From the NCBI GenBank assembly GCA_026415495.1, contig JAOAGZ010000016.1, positions 1-41,581 of the forward strand: DNA of 41,581 nucleotides. Direction: 5' to 3'. Position numbers and translations under genes: made by a program. Shown piece after piece: positions 20,221 to 29,702 of the stretch. The notes under the pieces were generated by a model, which saw nothing but the letters and a program-made list of their open reading frames with translations, did no database searches and was not told where the DNA came from. Position 1 is the first letter of the stretch; each line of letters starts with the position of its first letter. Origin of the DNA: Eximiradius proteiniborus (lineage in GTDB: Bacteria > Bacteroidota > Ignavibacteria > Kapaibacteriales > UBA2268).

Positions 20221-22008
20221 ATGGAAAAATTTCTTAATGTAAATATTGACGGTATTGATGTCATTGTAGAAGAAGGGACATCAATTCTTGATGCAGCTAA
20301 AAAAGTGAATATATATATACCGACTTTGTGCTATCACGAAGACCTTTGTATTGCCGGCAATTGTCGTATTTGTGTTGTAGAAGTAGTCGGGCAACGCACT
20401 CTTGCTGCTGCCTGCGCTACTCCTGTTTCAAATGGAATGGTTATAAAGACAAATTCTCCGAAAGTGCGTAATGCAAGGAAAGATTTAGTTGCTTTACTTG
20501 TTTCTGAGCATAATACGCAATGCACTACTTGTTATCGAAGCACTAACTGTGAGTTGCAAGCATTAGCAAATGAATTTAACATTGATAATAACCGTTATAT
20601 TACTTTGCCTCACGCAGATACACAAATTGATAGATCTTCTTGGTCAATTGAAAAAGATGATAGTAAATGCGTTCGTTGCCAGCGTTGTGTTCGCACTTGT
20701 GCTGAATTGCAGCACGTAAATGCGATTACAGTTGCTCATCGCGGCGAACATATGAAAATTTCTACTTTTATGGAATTACCACTGGCAGAAGTTGTTTGCG
20801 TAAATTGTGGGCAATGCGTCATACATTGTCCAACAGCTGCTCTCACTGAAAGACGTTATTTTGATTATATCTGGGAAGCTATCGGGGATGAAAAAAAACA
20901 CGTTATTATCAACACAGCTCCATCTGTTCGTGTTGCTATCGGAGAAACTTTGGGGTATCCTCCTGGCACGCGTGTTACCGGCAAAATGGTTACTGCACTG
21001 AAAAAAATGGGCTTTGATTCTGTTCTTGATACCAATTTTACAGCGGACTTAACTATAATTGAGGAGGGAACAGAACTTCTGCATCGACTTCGCAAAGCAT
21101 TACTTGAAAAAGAAAAAGTTGCATTACCTATGATTACTTCTTGTTCGCCAGGTTGGGTGAAGTTCATTGAACATATGTATCCAGAACATTTGGAACATCT
21201 CTCCACTTGCAAGTCTCCTCAGCAAATGTTTGGTGCACTTGCCAAAACTTACTATGCTGAAAAAATGGGTATTGACCCTAAGGACATAGTTTGTGTTGCT
21301 GCAATGCCTTGTGCCGCGAAAAAATATGAAGCAAACCGACCGGAAATGAAAGATAGTGGCTATCAAGATGTTGATGCCGGGCTTACTACTCGCGAGCTTG
21401 GATTAATGATTAAGCAATCAGGGCTGAACTTTGCAGAACTCGAAGATGGATACTTCGATACTCTTATGGGTAAATCGACAGGTGCTGCTGTTCTTTTTGG
21501 TGCTACTGGTGGAGTAATGGAAGCTGCCCTCAGAACTGTTTATGAAGTTGTTACGGGGCGTGAACTACCTTTTGAAAATCTTAACTTCACACCTGCTCGT
21601 GGTTTGGGTAAAATCAAAGAAGCTACTATTCTTCTTGAAGAATGTAAAGAAGATTGGGCGTTTCTCAATGGAGTTGAACTTAAAGTTGCAATTGCTCACG
21701 GTTTGACAAACGCTCGGATAATTATGGATCAAGTCAAATCTGGTACTTCCACATATCATTTTATTGAAATTATGGCTTGTCCTGGTGGTTGTATCGGTGG
21801 CGGTGGGCAACCAATACCTACAAACGATGAAATTCGTAAAAGACGTATTGCTGCTATTTATGCTGAAGATGAAGGTATGCCAATTCGTAAATCTCACGAA
21901 AACCCCGAAATAAAACTTCTCTACGAAGAATTTATTCCAGATGGTCCTTTAAGCAAAAAATCACATAAACTATTGCATACTCACTATACAAAACGTAACA
22001 GATATTAA
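20221..22008 (+). CDS. hydA: [FeFe]-hydrogenase catalytic subunit HydA
   Basis: N-terminal 2Fe-2S domain, HNTQCTTCYRSTNC His-ligated cluster motif, CVRCQRC and CVNCGQC ferredoxin motifs, H-cluster motifs TSCSPGW, MPCAAKKYE, MACPGGCIGGGGQP, C-terminal small-subunit domain. Confidence 0.95.
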   Translation: MEKFLNVNIDGIDVIVEEGTSILDAAKKVNIYIPTLCYHEDLCIAGNCRICVVEVVGQRTLAAACATPVSNGMVIKTNSPKVRNARKDLVALLVSEHNTQCTTCYRSTNCELQALANEFNIDNNRYITLPHADTQIDRSSWSIEKDDSKCVRCQRCVRTCAELQHVNAITVAHRGEHMKISTFMELPLAEVVCVNCGQCVIHCPTAALTERRYFDYIWEAIGDEKKHVIINTAPSVRVAIGETLGYPPGTRVTGKMVTALKKMGFDSVLDTNFTADLTIIEEGTELLHRLRKALLEKEKVALPMITSCSPGWVKFIEHMYPEHLEHLSTCKSPQQMFGALAKTYYAEKMGIDPKDIVCVAAMPCAAKKYEANRPEMKDSGYQDVDAGLTTRELGLMIKQSGLNFAELEDGYFDTLMGKSTGAAVLFGATGGVMEAALRTVYEVVTGRELPFENLNFTPARGLGKIKEATILLEECKEDWAFLNGVELKVAIAHGLTNARIIMDQVKSGTSTYHFIEIMACPGGCIGGGGQPIPTNDEIRKRRIAAIYAEDEGMPIRKSHENPEIKLLYEEFIPDGPLSKKSHKLLHTHYTKRNRY

Positions 22009-22032
22009 ATTATTTAGAAATAATAATAAACT

Positions 22033-22068
22033 AAAAGAGGCTGATGAGAATATCATTCAGCCTCTTTT
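22033..22068. terminator. Bidirectional terminator between hydA and ybaK
   Basis: aaaagaggctga ... tcagcctctttt 12-bp inverted repeat. Confidence 0.8.
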
Positions 22069-22088
22069 TCAATACCAAAAAATAAAGG

Positions 22089-22565
22089 TTAAATAGCAAC
22101 ACTAACTAATTCGTAATCAAGCAACTTTAATGCATCAGGAGAAATTTTTACAATAAATCCGCGTTTTCCGCCATTAATATATATATAATCCAGTGTCATT
22201 ATGCTTTCTTCGAGATAAGTTTTCATTTTTCGTTTTGTACCAAATGGGCTTGTTCCACCAAACAAGTATCCTGTATATTTTGCAGCGTTTTCTGCTTTTG
22301 CAGGTTCAACTTTTTTTACTCCTAATAACCGTGCTAAATTTTTTGTTGAGACTTCTCTATCTCCATGCATCAAAACAACAATTGGTTCTCCATCAGCTTC
22401 CATTATTAAGGTCTTGATTACGTTATGTTCATCGACTTTAAGTTCTTCAGCTGTTTGGCGTGTGCCACCTTTTTCCTGATATTCATATTCAAATGGTTCA
22501 AATTCAATTTTGTTTTCACGTAAAAATCGAATAGCAGGTGTTACAGGATAATCTTTTTGCGACAT
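22089..22565 (-). CDS. ybaK: Cys-tRNA(Pro) deacylase, YbaK/EbsC family
   Basis: TPAIRFLRENKIEFEPFEYEY, HNVIKTLIME, GYLFGGTSPFGTKRKM. Confidence 0.9.
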   Translation of the reverse strand: MSQKDYPVTPAIRFLRENKIEFEPFEYEYQEKGGTRQTAEELKVDEHNVIKTLIMEADGEPIVVLMHGDREVSTKNLARLLGVKKVEPAKAENAAKYTGYLFGGTSPFGTKRKMKTYLEESIMTLDYIYINGGKRGFIVKISPDALKLLDYELVSVAI

Positions 22566-22573
22566 ATTTCCTC

Positions 22574-23839
22574 CTAATTCAATGGATTTTTGACCGAGCG
22601 TCTTTTTACAACAACAATAGTTTTATCATCATTATATTTGGAATTAGCATTGAATTTTTGAACATGTTCTATTATCATATATGCAATATGTTTGGCAGAT
22701 TCATCTTTGTATTTTTTGACAAGCTCACAAATTCTTTCCTCGCCAAAAATATTGCCATTTTGGTCCATAGCTTCCGAAATACCATCGGTATATAAAATAA
22801 GAATATCATTTGGTTTCATTCTGATATTTTCAACGCTAAAGGATTGTTCACGAATTAATCCGAGCAATCCACCTGTTGGTTTTAAAAAACGAAAGCTTTC
22901 ATCTTCATATCTAAAATGAATTGGGGCACAATGACCAGCATTTGCATATAATACCAATCTGTTTGATGATAAAGTTAGTTCGCAATAGAACAAAGTAACA
23001 AATCTTTCATAAGGGAAAGTATCAAAAATTAAAGTATTTAATCTGCTCAATAGGGAAGATATTTTTGGAGAAAAAGATTGAGCCATTCTAATTGCACCAG
23101 AGACGAACAGAGCTTGAATAGCTGCAGGCAATCCTTTGCTCGCCGCATCACTAATTACAATACCTATACGGTCTTCTTCATCGCTTTTATTTTTAAGATA
23201 GTCGAAAAAATCTCCGCCTACTTCACTATCAGGTATGCAAACGCCGAAAATATCAAAATCGTGAAATTCAACATTATGTGGTGGTAGCAAACTGCGCTGA
23301 ATTTCTGAAGCTTTATTAATATCGCGTTGTATTTTTTGCTGTATTTCATTGTATGCTAAATCACGCAATTTAACAGTAGCTACCGAACTTATAACATTTA
23401 AAGTTTCGTAAAATGATTGTAGAATGTGTTCAGCATTAAATCCAAGAACATATTTGAAATAATAATGTTGTCCAATTCTTATTAAATCTCCAACTGCAGC
23501 AACTGAATATATGTCAATTCCTTTTTGTTTAAGAAGTTTATCAGTTTCTTGGTGCAACGATGTTCTTTTGTGGTATAATTCTGAAAGCACTGGATAATCT
23601 TCAATTGCCAGCTTATAATTTGCTGGGATTTTGCTTAATTTCCCGTACTGGTATCGTAATTCGTAACACTTTTCCTGAACGTTTAATTCCCACACTCGTC
23701 CGCCAATAATTTCAAACTCTTCGTGGCAAACAATTTCTTTGACTAATGTTTTTAAAAAGGAAAGCTCGTTCCGAAAATTACCTGAAACAAGCTTTTCCAC
23801 TAACTTATATACATCTCTTTGTGTTTGGTATAATTCCAT
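22574..23839 (-). CDS. SpoIIE/RsbU-type PP2C-like serine phosphatase with uncharacterised N-terminal region
   Basis: EIQRSLLPPHNVEFHDFDIFGVCIPDSEVGGDFFDYL, GIVISDAASKGLPAAI, YANAGHCAPIHF, ILILYTDGISEAMD. Confidence 0.9.
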   Translation of the reverse strand: MELYQTQRDVYKLVEKLVSGNFRNELSFLKTLVKEIVCHEEFEIIGGRVWELNVQEKCYELRYQYGKLSKIPANYKLAIEDYPVLSELYHKRTSLHQETDKLLKQKGIDIYSVAAVGDLIRIGQHYYFKYVLGFNAEHILQSFYETLNVISSVATVKLRDLAYNEIQQKIQRDINKASEIQRSLLPPHNVEFHDFDIFGVCIPDSEVGGDFFDYLKNKSDEEDRIGIVISDAASKGLPAAIQALFVSGAIRMAQSFSPKISSLLSRLNTLIFDTFPYERFVTLFYCELTLSSNRLVLYANAGHCAPIHFRYEDESFRFLKPTGGLLGLIREQSFSVENIRMKPNDILILYTDGISEAMDQNGNIFGEERICELVKKYKDESAKHIAYMIIEHVQKFNANSKYNDDKTIVVVKRRSVKNPLN

Positions 23840-23847
23840 TGTATAAG

Positions 23848-25788
23848 CTATTTATTAATAATATCGTCTAATTTAGCACCTGGAACATCTAATTTCCTGA
23901 AAATTTCTACAATTTCTTCTACTGTTTTTGTTCCAATATCTCCAATACCGTGAACTCTTACGGAAACGGTATTATTTTCAATTTCTTTTTGTCCAATAAT
24001 CAAAGAGAATGGTATCTTTTGTTGTTCTGATTCTGCAATTTTTCTGCTTATTTTTTCTGAACGAACATCAGAAACCGCACGAAAACCTAATTCTTTAAGT
24101 TTAGAAGTTAATTCATCAGCATATTCATATTGGTTCTGACCAATTGGCAAAACACTTACCTGTGTCGGACACAACCAGAATGGAAAATTACCAGCATAAT
24201 GTTCTATGAGAATTGAGAAAAAGCGTTCCATAGAACCAAATGGTGCGCGGTGAATAATTACTGGACGGTGCTTAGAATTATCAGCGCCAGTATATTCTAA
24301 GTTAAATCTTTCCGGCATCACATAATCGACTTGAACAGTGCCAAGCTGCCATTTTCTTCCTATTGCATCTTTAACAATAAAATCAACTTTGGGACCGTAG
24401 AAAGATGCTTCACCAACTCCAATAAAATAATCCAATCCCATTTCATCTGCAACTTCTTTGAGTTCGCGTTCAGCTTTGTCCCAAAGTGAAGTATCGCCAG
24501 CATATTTTGATGAAGTTTCGTCTCTAAAAGAAAGACGGGTTGTTACATTCATATCAAAAGTTTTGAATACAAGCTGAGTAAGTTCGATACAGCTTCTTAT
24601 TTCTTGTTTTAATTGTTCCTCTGTGCAATATATATGAGCATCATCTTGAGTAAAACCACGTACTCGAGACAATCCGTTTAGTTCGCCTGATTGCTCGTAT
24701 CTATAAACAGTTCCAAATTCTGCAAGTCGTAAAGGAAGTTCCCTGTAAGAGCGTGGTTTTAATAAATATATTTGATGGTGATGAGGACAATTCATTGGTT
24801 TGAGCATATATTCTTCTTCCTCGACTTTAATTGGAGCAAATTGGGAGTCAGCATAATAAGGATAATGGCCAGAGGTTTTGTATAGTTCAAGATTTCCGAT
24901 ATGTGGTGTTATTACTTCAACATACCCACGTTTTACAAGTTCTTCCTTAATAAATGCTTCTAATTTTCTACGAATAAACGCACCTTTGGGTAACCAGACT
25001 GGCAATCCGCCGCCAATCATTGGAGTAATCATAAACAATTCAAGTTCTTTCCCAAGTTTTCTATGATCACGCTTTTCTGCTTCTTCTCTTTGATGTAACC
25101 ATTCATCCAGCATAGCTTTTTTAGGAAAAGTGATACCGTAGATACGAGTCATCATTTTTCGGCTCGAATCTCCTTTCCAATATGCACCGGCAATACTATA
25201 TAATTTTATTGCTTTAATCAATGAAGTGTTTGGGATATGGGTTCCACGGCATAAATCAATAAAATTTCCTTGCTTGTAAAAAGTAATCTCGTCTTCCTTT
25301 AAACCTTCAAGCAGTTCTAATTTATACTCATCACCTGCTTTTTTCCAAAAATCAATAGCTTCATCCCATGAAATTTCTATGCGCTCGTAATCAGCAGATC
25401 TTTTTGCAAGTTCTGCCATCTTTTGCTCAATTTTTGGCAAATCTTCGTTTGTTATTCGTCTTTCTCCAAGATCTATATCATAATAAAAGCCATTTTCAAT
25501 TGAAGGACCAACTCCGAATTTGGCACCGGGAAATAATTCCGATACTGCTTCTGCCATTAGATGAGCAGAACTGTGCCAGAAAATTTCTTTTCCTTCCTCA
25601 TCATCAAATGTTAAAATACGAATACTTGCATCTTCATTGATTTTTCTTGATAAGTCATAGATTTTTCCATTTACTTTAATGCCTAACGCATTACGTGCAA
25701 GTCCTTCGGAAATGGATTTTGCAATTTCCATACCTGTTGTGCCATCAGGATATTCTCTTACTGTGTTGTCTGGTAAAATGATTTTCAT
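23848..25788 (-). CDS. thrS: Threonyl-tRNA synthetase
   Basis: TGS domain, HSSAH and CRGTH editing/zinc motifs, MKPMNCPHHHQIY, VIIHRAPFGSMERFFSILIEHYAG, C-terminal anticodon domain. Confidence 0.97.
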   Translation of the reverse strand: MKIILPDNTVREYPDGTTGMEIAKSISEGLARNALGIKVNGKIYDLSRKINEDASIRILTFDDEEGKEIFWHSSAHLMAEAVSELFPGAKFGVGPSIENGFYYDIDLGERRITNEDLPKIEQKMAELAKRSADYERIEISWDEAIDFWKKAGDEYKLELLEGLKEDEITFYKQGNFIDLCRGTHIPNTSLIKAIKLYSIAGAYWKGDSSRKMMTRIYGITFPKKAMLDEWLHQREEAEKRDHRKLGKELELFMITPMIGGGLPVWLPKGAFIRRKLEAFIKEELVKRGYVEVITPHIGNLELYKTSGHYPYYADSQFAPIKVEEEEYMLKPMNCPHHHQIYLLKPRSYRELPLRLAEFGTVYRYEQSGELNGLSRVRGFTQDDAHIYCTEEQLKQEIRSCIELTQLVFKTFDMNVTTRLSFRDETSSKYAGDTSLWDKAERELKEVADEMGLDYFIGVGEASFYGPKVDFIVKDAIGRKWQLGTVQVDYVMPERFNLEYTGADNSKHRPVIIHRAPFGSMERFFSILIEHYAGNFPFWLCPTQVSVLPIGQNQYEYADELTSKLKELGFRAVSDVRSEKISRKIAESEQQKIPFSLIIGQKEIENNTVSVRVHGIGDIGTKTVEEIVEIFRKLDVPGAKLDDIINK

Positions 25789-25881
25789 TGTATTCCCTAA
25801 ATTTTTTTTTCATAAACAACAAAATTATTAAAAAAAAGAATAATAAAATAGACGAAAATAAGTGTTAATTCTTATTTTTTG

Positions 25882-27105
25882 TCAATCGGTTCTGCAAGTT
25901 AATAGATACAGTCTATTACCAATTTGACCAATTGTTTCATACCTTCTGTTCTTTGTATTGTAAATTGGTGGTAGTATTCTATCAACCATCATTCCGGAGT
26001 GCATTTTGCCTGTTTCCAAAAAAAGAAGATTCATTGAACTTGAAGAAGAAAATGCAACTGTTTTAGAATTTGACTTTATAGCTAATTTAGTTTGTGGAGC
26101 AATACTGTGTTTAAGATTATATCTTATTCCGTTAATTGAAATAAAACAGGCGAAGCCGCATCCGATATAAAAAATATCGTTGCCATCGTTGGAAAAATAG
26201 GGAGGACTTGATTCATTGCTTGTTGCATACTCAGCAGTATTAATACATATGAGTGGGAAATTGTCTTTTCGGGCAAAAAAAGTAACAATTGGCAAATCCG
26301 GGTGAAGCGATAGATAAGACACAAGATCATATTGTCGGCTTTCAAGTGGTTCAACTAAATCACTAGTAATTGTTACTGCAATTTGACGATTTGAAAATGT
26401 AGTTGCAATAAAAGCCAGCACAGTGCCATTCGGATTAATTAAAGGTTCTTTGATATTTGAATATGTTCGGGTGATTGGAGAATAGTTTTTATATATTTGC
26501 CAATTAAATCCATTTTGGGCAGCATATACAAATTCGTCATCGTACCAAAAACCAATTGGAATAATATTATCAAATGCAACACTTTCTTTGCCATTAATGT
26601 TCAGGACATACTTTGAACCTCTAATTCCTTTGAAAGCAAACTTTGTTGCATCTTGATTAACATAAAAAGTGCCTTGTTTCCCATAAACTTCAATTTTTTT
26701 ATTTGGCAGGATAATATATTCTATGTTTGTACTAAAATACGAACAAGCAATATGATTTGAATTATTGGTAAATACAATATTTCCCGGACCAGTTGCTTTT
26801 AATTCAATAATATCTTGTTCTGTAATAAGATACCAACTACCCTGATATTCACCAAAAGTAGCCCATCTTTTACCATCGCGGGAAAAAATAGGAGTAGAAA
26901 TTTGATTAAACTCTTCGAGTTGCTCTCCATTAACAATAAGCCGATTGTAATTAGAAAAAGGCTCAGTAATAATCCACCAATTTCCTGTGCTGTCAATGCC
27001 ATATTGCTTGACTGGTTCTGAACCATCCCAAATTTGGTAATCGAAGCACAACTGGGCACTTAAATTAATCGTAGATAGCAATATGATGATAATAATTCTT
27101 TTCAT
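25882..27105 (-). CDS. Secreted hypothetical protein, probable beta-propeller
   Basis: Signal peptide MKRIIIIILLSTINLSAQ; repeated beta-rich blocks such as FSRDGKRWATFGEYQG, VNQDATKFAFKGIRG, INPNGTVLAFIA, FSNDGNDIFYIG. Confidence 0.55.
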   Translation of the reverse strand: MKRIIIIILLSTINLSAQLCFDYQIWDGSEPVKQYGIDSTGNWWIITEPFSNYNRLIVNGEQLEEFNQISTPIFSRDGKRWATFGEYQGSWYLITEQDIIELKATGPGNIVFTNNSNHIACSYFSTNIEYIILPNKKIEVYGKQGTFYVNQDATKFAFKGIRGSKYVLNINGKESVAFDNIIPIGFWYDDEFVYAAQNGFNWQIYKNYSPITRTYSNIKEPLINPNGTVLAFIATTFSNRQIAVTITSDLVEPLESRQYDLVSYLSLHPDLPIVTFFARKDNFPLICINTAEYATSNESSPPYFSNDGNDIFYIGCGFACFISINGIRYNLKHSIAPQTKLAIKSNSKTVAFSSSSSMNLLFLETGKMHSGMMVDRILPPIYNTKNRRYETIGQIGNRLYLLTCRTD

Positions 27106-27206
27106 TTTAATTATTTAACTGAATTTTGTCGAAATGTTAATAAATAACACCAAAATAAAGAATTTGTTAATTCGATATTACAATAGTACAATTTTTCATA
27201 CAATTA

Positions 27207-27237
27207 TTTGATAAATAATTTTTTTAATATATATTTG
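27207..27237 (+). promoter_or_regulatory. Putative Bacteroidota-type promoter (TTTG-N19-TATATTTG)
   Basis: TTTG at 27207-27210 and TATATTTG at 27230-27237, 19-bp spacing, upstream of receiver gene. Confidence 0.55.
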
Positions 27238-27274
27238 CATAATGATATTTTGAGAAATGATTTACGGAGTTCAA

Positions 27275-27748
27275 ATGCGAAAACCTTTCATTTTAGTAGT
27301 AGATGATAACAAAATTACAACTAAATTACTTAGACGCTATCTCGAAGCAAATGGCTATGAAGCAAAAGAAGCATACGATGGCGTTGATTGTTTGGAAAAA
27401 GTTGAGGAACGCAAACCTGATGCAATTGTTCTTGATGTAATGATGCCCCGGATGGATGGTTATGAAACTGCTCGTCGTCTTAAAGAACAAGAGCATACAA
27501 AAGATATTCCAGTTGTTATAGTAACTGCTTTAAATGATGTCCAGAATCAATTAAAAGCAATAGAATCAGGGGCTGATGATTTTCTCAGTAAACCTATTGA
27601 AGAGAAATTGCTAATAGCAAAAGTAAAGCTTTTGTCGTCATATTATATGGCTAATGCAAAAGCGAAAGCACTCGAAGAAATTGCAAAACAAAGCTTAAAT
27701 GGTGTTAATTTAGAGGATTTGCTCAACCAACACGGGATAGATTATTAA
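27275..27748 (+). CDS. CheY/PleD-like response regulator receiver protein without output domain
   Basis: ILVVDDN, VLDVMMPRMDGYE, VIVTALND, GADDFLSKPI; ATG at 27275 follows a ggag RBS. Confidence 0.9.
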   Translation: MRKPFILVVDDNKITTKLLRRYLEANGYEAKEAYDGVDCLEKVEERKPDAIVLDVMMPRMDGYETARRLKEQEHTKDIPVVIVTALNDVQNQLKAIESGADDFLSKPIEEKLLIAKVKLLSSYYMANAKAKALEEIAKQSLNGVNLEDLLNQHGIDY

Positions 27749-28374
27749 TGAAAAAAAATATAAACTCTATTATTTTTTTTATTGCAAGTTTGGTATTAAT
27801 AGCCGGATGTAGTGCAGTAAAACAATTATCCGATGCTTTGGAAAATCTTCGACGCATTCAATTTAAGATTGCGGGTGTTTCCAATTTACGGGTTGCTGGA
27901 ATAGATGTTTCAAATAAGAAAAAAATATCTGATTTTTCGGTGTCCGAAGCTTTAAAACTAACTAATGCTTTTGCATCAAAAAAATTAGTCTCTGATTTTA
28001 TATTAAATGTTGATGCAAAAAATCCCAATAATGGAACCACTCAAAAGAGCTCAAATTCAACTGCATTAATTACAAATTTTGATTGGAGATTGCTTATTGA
28101 TGATACTCCAACTGTAAATGGTAATATTGCTTCGCCTGTCAGCGTGCCCGGTAAAGGTCAAACTGTTGTTATTCCGCTTTCAGTGAATTTAGATTTATAT
28201 GAATTTTTTGGAAATGCTGGTTACGATAGAGTAATTAATTTGGCGCTAGCTGTTGCTGGAGAAGGTGGGTCGTCTCGTATTAAACTTGATGCAAAACCAA
28301 CTGTTCGCATAGGCAGTTTCCCAATAACCTATCCAGGACGCATTACTATTGTTGATTATGAATTTCGAGACTAA
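27748..28374 (+). CDS. LEA type 2/WHy-like lipoprotein
   Basis: Lipobox LIAGC; FKIAGVSNLRVAGIDVSN, NVDAKNPNN, LEA14-like strand pattern. Confidence 0.65.
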   Translation: MKKNINSIIFFIASLVLIAGCSAVKQLSDALENLRRIQFKIAGVSNLRVAGIDVSNKKKISDFSVSEALKLTNAFASKKLVSDFILNVDAKNPNNGTTQKSSNSTALITNFDWRLLIDDTPTVNGNIASPVSVPGKGQTVVIPLSVNLDLYEFFGNAGYDRVINLALAVAGEGGSSRIKLDAKPTVRIGSFPITYPGRITIVDYEFRD

Positions 28375-28414
28375 TTATTTTGTTCAATATTTTAGGAGTT
28401 AATTTAAATAGTTA

Positions 28415-29461
28415 ATGGAGTTACCTTTTGCTTTTATTTTACTTTTTCTTGCTTTCTTTGTTGCTTATCTTAGAGGATTAATCCGATTAATAAATCAAGA
28501 TGTTATTGATGAAATAATTAATGAATCTCCAGAAAAGAGTCAAAAAATAATAGTTTTTTGGAATAATTATGACAAGTTTGACGATTCTCTCATTATTTTC
28601 AAATTCGTATTATATATAGTTTTCTCAATTTTAATTGGTCAATACTTTTCCATTGTTTTATTTGATGTCTTTGAAAAAGTTATTTTGACAGTTGTCTTAC
28701 TCTTTTCTGTAATTTTTTTTGATTACCTGTTTTATTATTTGGGTAAAAAGACAAAAATCAAAACATTTGTTTCATATTTGTCATTTATTAAATTTTTCGC
28801 TTTTCTTGTTTTTCCGTTATATATGATAAAGAAAAAATTATCTCTATCTATTAAAGGGCAAGCAACTATTGAGGAAGAGAGTTGGCTCGAAATTGAAGAT
28901 GCTGTAGAATCTGCAAGAGACGAAGGTTCTCTTGACGATGGGGAATACAGGATACTTAAAAATATTATCAAATTTAATGAAATTCTCGTTTCTGATGTTA
29001 TGACGCCTCGCACTGTTGTTTTCAGTTGCAATGCCAATAATACTGTCGAGCAAACTGTTTTCTTGCCGGAAATTCGTATGTACTCACGTTTCCCTGTGTG
29101 GGAAGGAGAAACTATAGACGATGGAGTGATAGGTTATGTTATGAGTCGTGATATTCTTTATGCAGCACTTAAAGGTAAAATGAATTTGACGCTTAAAGAT
29201 TTTATAAGAGAAGTATATTATATTCAAGAAAATGCTCCTCTCGATTCAGCTTTGGATTTATTCCTTGAGCGTAAACAGCATTTATTTATAGTTGTTGATG
29301 AGTATGGTGGTATCGAAGGTTTAATTACAATGGAAGATGTTTTGGAGACAATTCTTGGAACTGAAATTGTTGATGAAGCGGATAAAGTAGTTGATATGCG
29401 ACTGCTTGCTAAACAAAAGAGAGATAAACGCATCTCATCTTTCCCTGAAACTAATAACTAA
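28415..29461 (+). CDS. CNNM/CorC(TlyC)-like membrane protein with paired CBS domains
   Basis: Multiple TM helices; VSDVMTPRTVVFS, IGYVMSRDIL, HLFIVVDEYGGIEGLITMEDVLETILGTEIVDE. Confidence 0.85.
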   Translation: MELPFAFILLFLAFFVAYLRGLIRLINQDVIDEIINESPEKSQKIIVFWNNYDKFDDSLIIFKFVLYIVFSILIGQYFSIVLFDVFEKVILTVVLLFSVIFFDYLFYYLGKKTKIKTFVSYLSFIKFFAFLVFPLYMIKKKLSLSIKGQATIEEESWLEIEDAVESARDEGSLDDGEYRILKNIIKFNEILVSDVMTPRTVVFSCNANNTVEQTVFLPEIRMYSRFPVWEGETIDDGVIGYVMSRDILYAALKGKMNLTLKDFIREVYYIQENAPLDSALDLFLERKQHLFIVVDEYGGIEGLITMEDVLETILGTEIVDEADKVVDMRLLAKQKRDKRISSFPETNN

Positions 29462-29462
29462 A

Positions 29463-29702
29463 CTATATTTTTTCTACTCTTTTAACTTCTAAAATATTAT
29501 TGAGTATCAAACGCTCTATTCCAGCACGCAAAGTCATCATAGAAAGTGGACAATCTGCACAATTACCAACCAGTTTTAATACAAGCACGCCTTGCTCTTC
29601 CTCAAAATCTACAAATTCTACTCCACCACCATCAATTGCTAAATAAGGGCGTGCTTTATTCAATAATTCTTCTACTCTATGTATTAGTTCTGTTCTCGAC
29701 AT
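29463..29702 (-). CDS. NifU-like C-terminal domain Fe-S scaffold protein
   Basis: VEELLNKARPYLAIDGGGVEFVDFE, VGNCADCPLSMMTLRAGIE. Confidence 0.9.
   Translation of the reverse strand: MSRTELIHRVEELLNKARPYLAIDGGGVEFVDFEEEQGVLVLKLVGNCADCPLSMMTLRAGIERLILNNILEVKRVEKI

Noticed and set aside
20334-21897. Several minus-strand ORFs opposite hydA
   Set aside because: Antisense to strongly conserved [FeFe]-hydrogenase sequence; no RBS or domain evidence
27257-27274. Upstream ATG at 27257 as receiver start
   Set aside because: The ggag RBS lies inside this extension and points to the ATG at 27275
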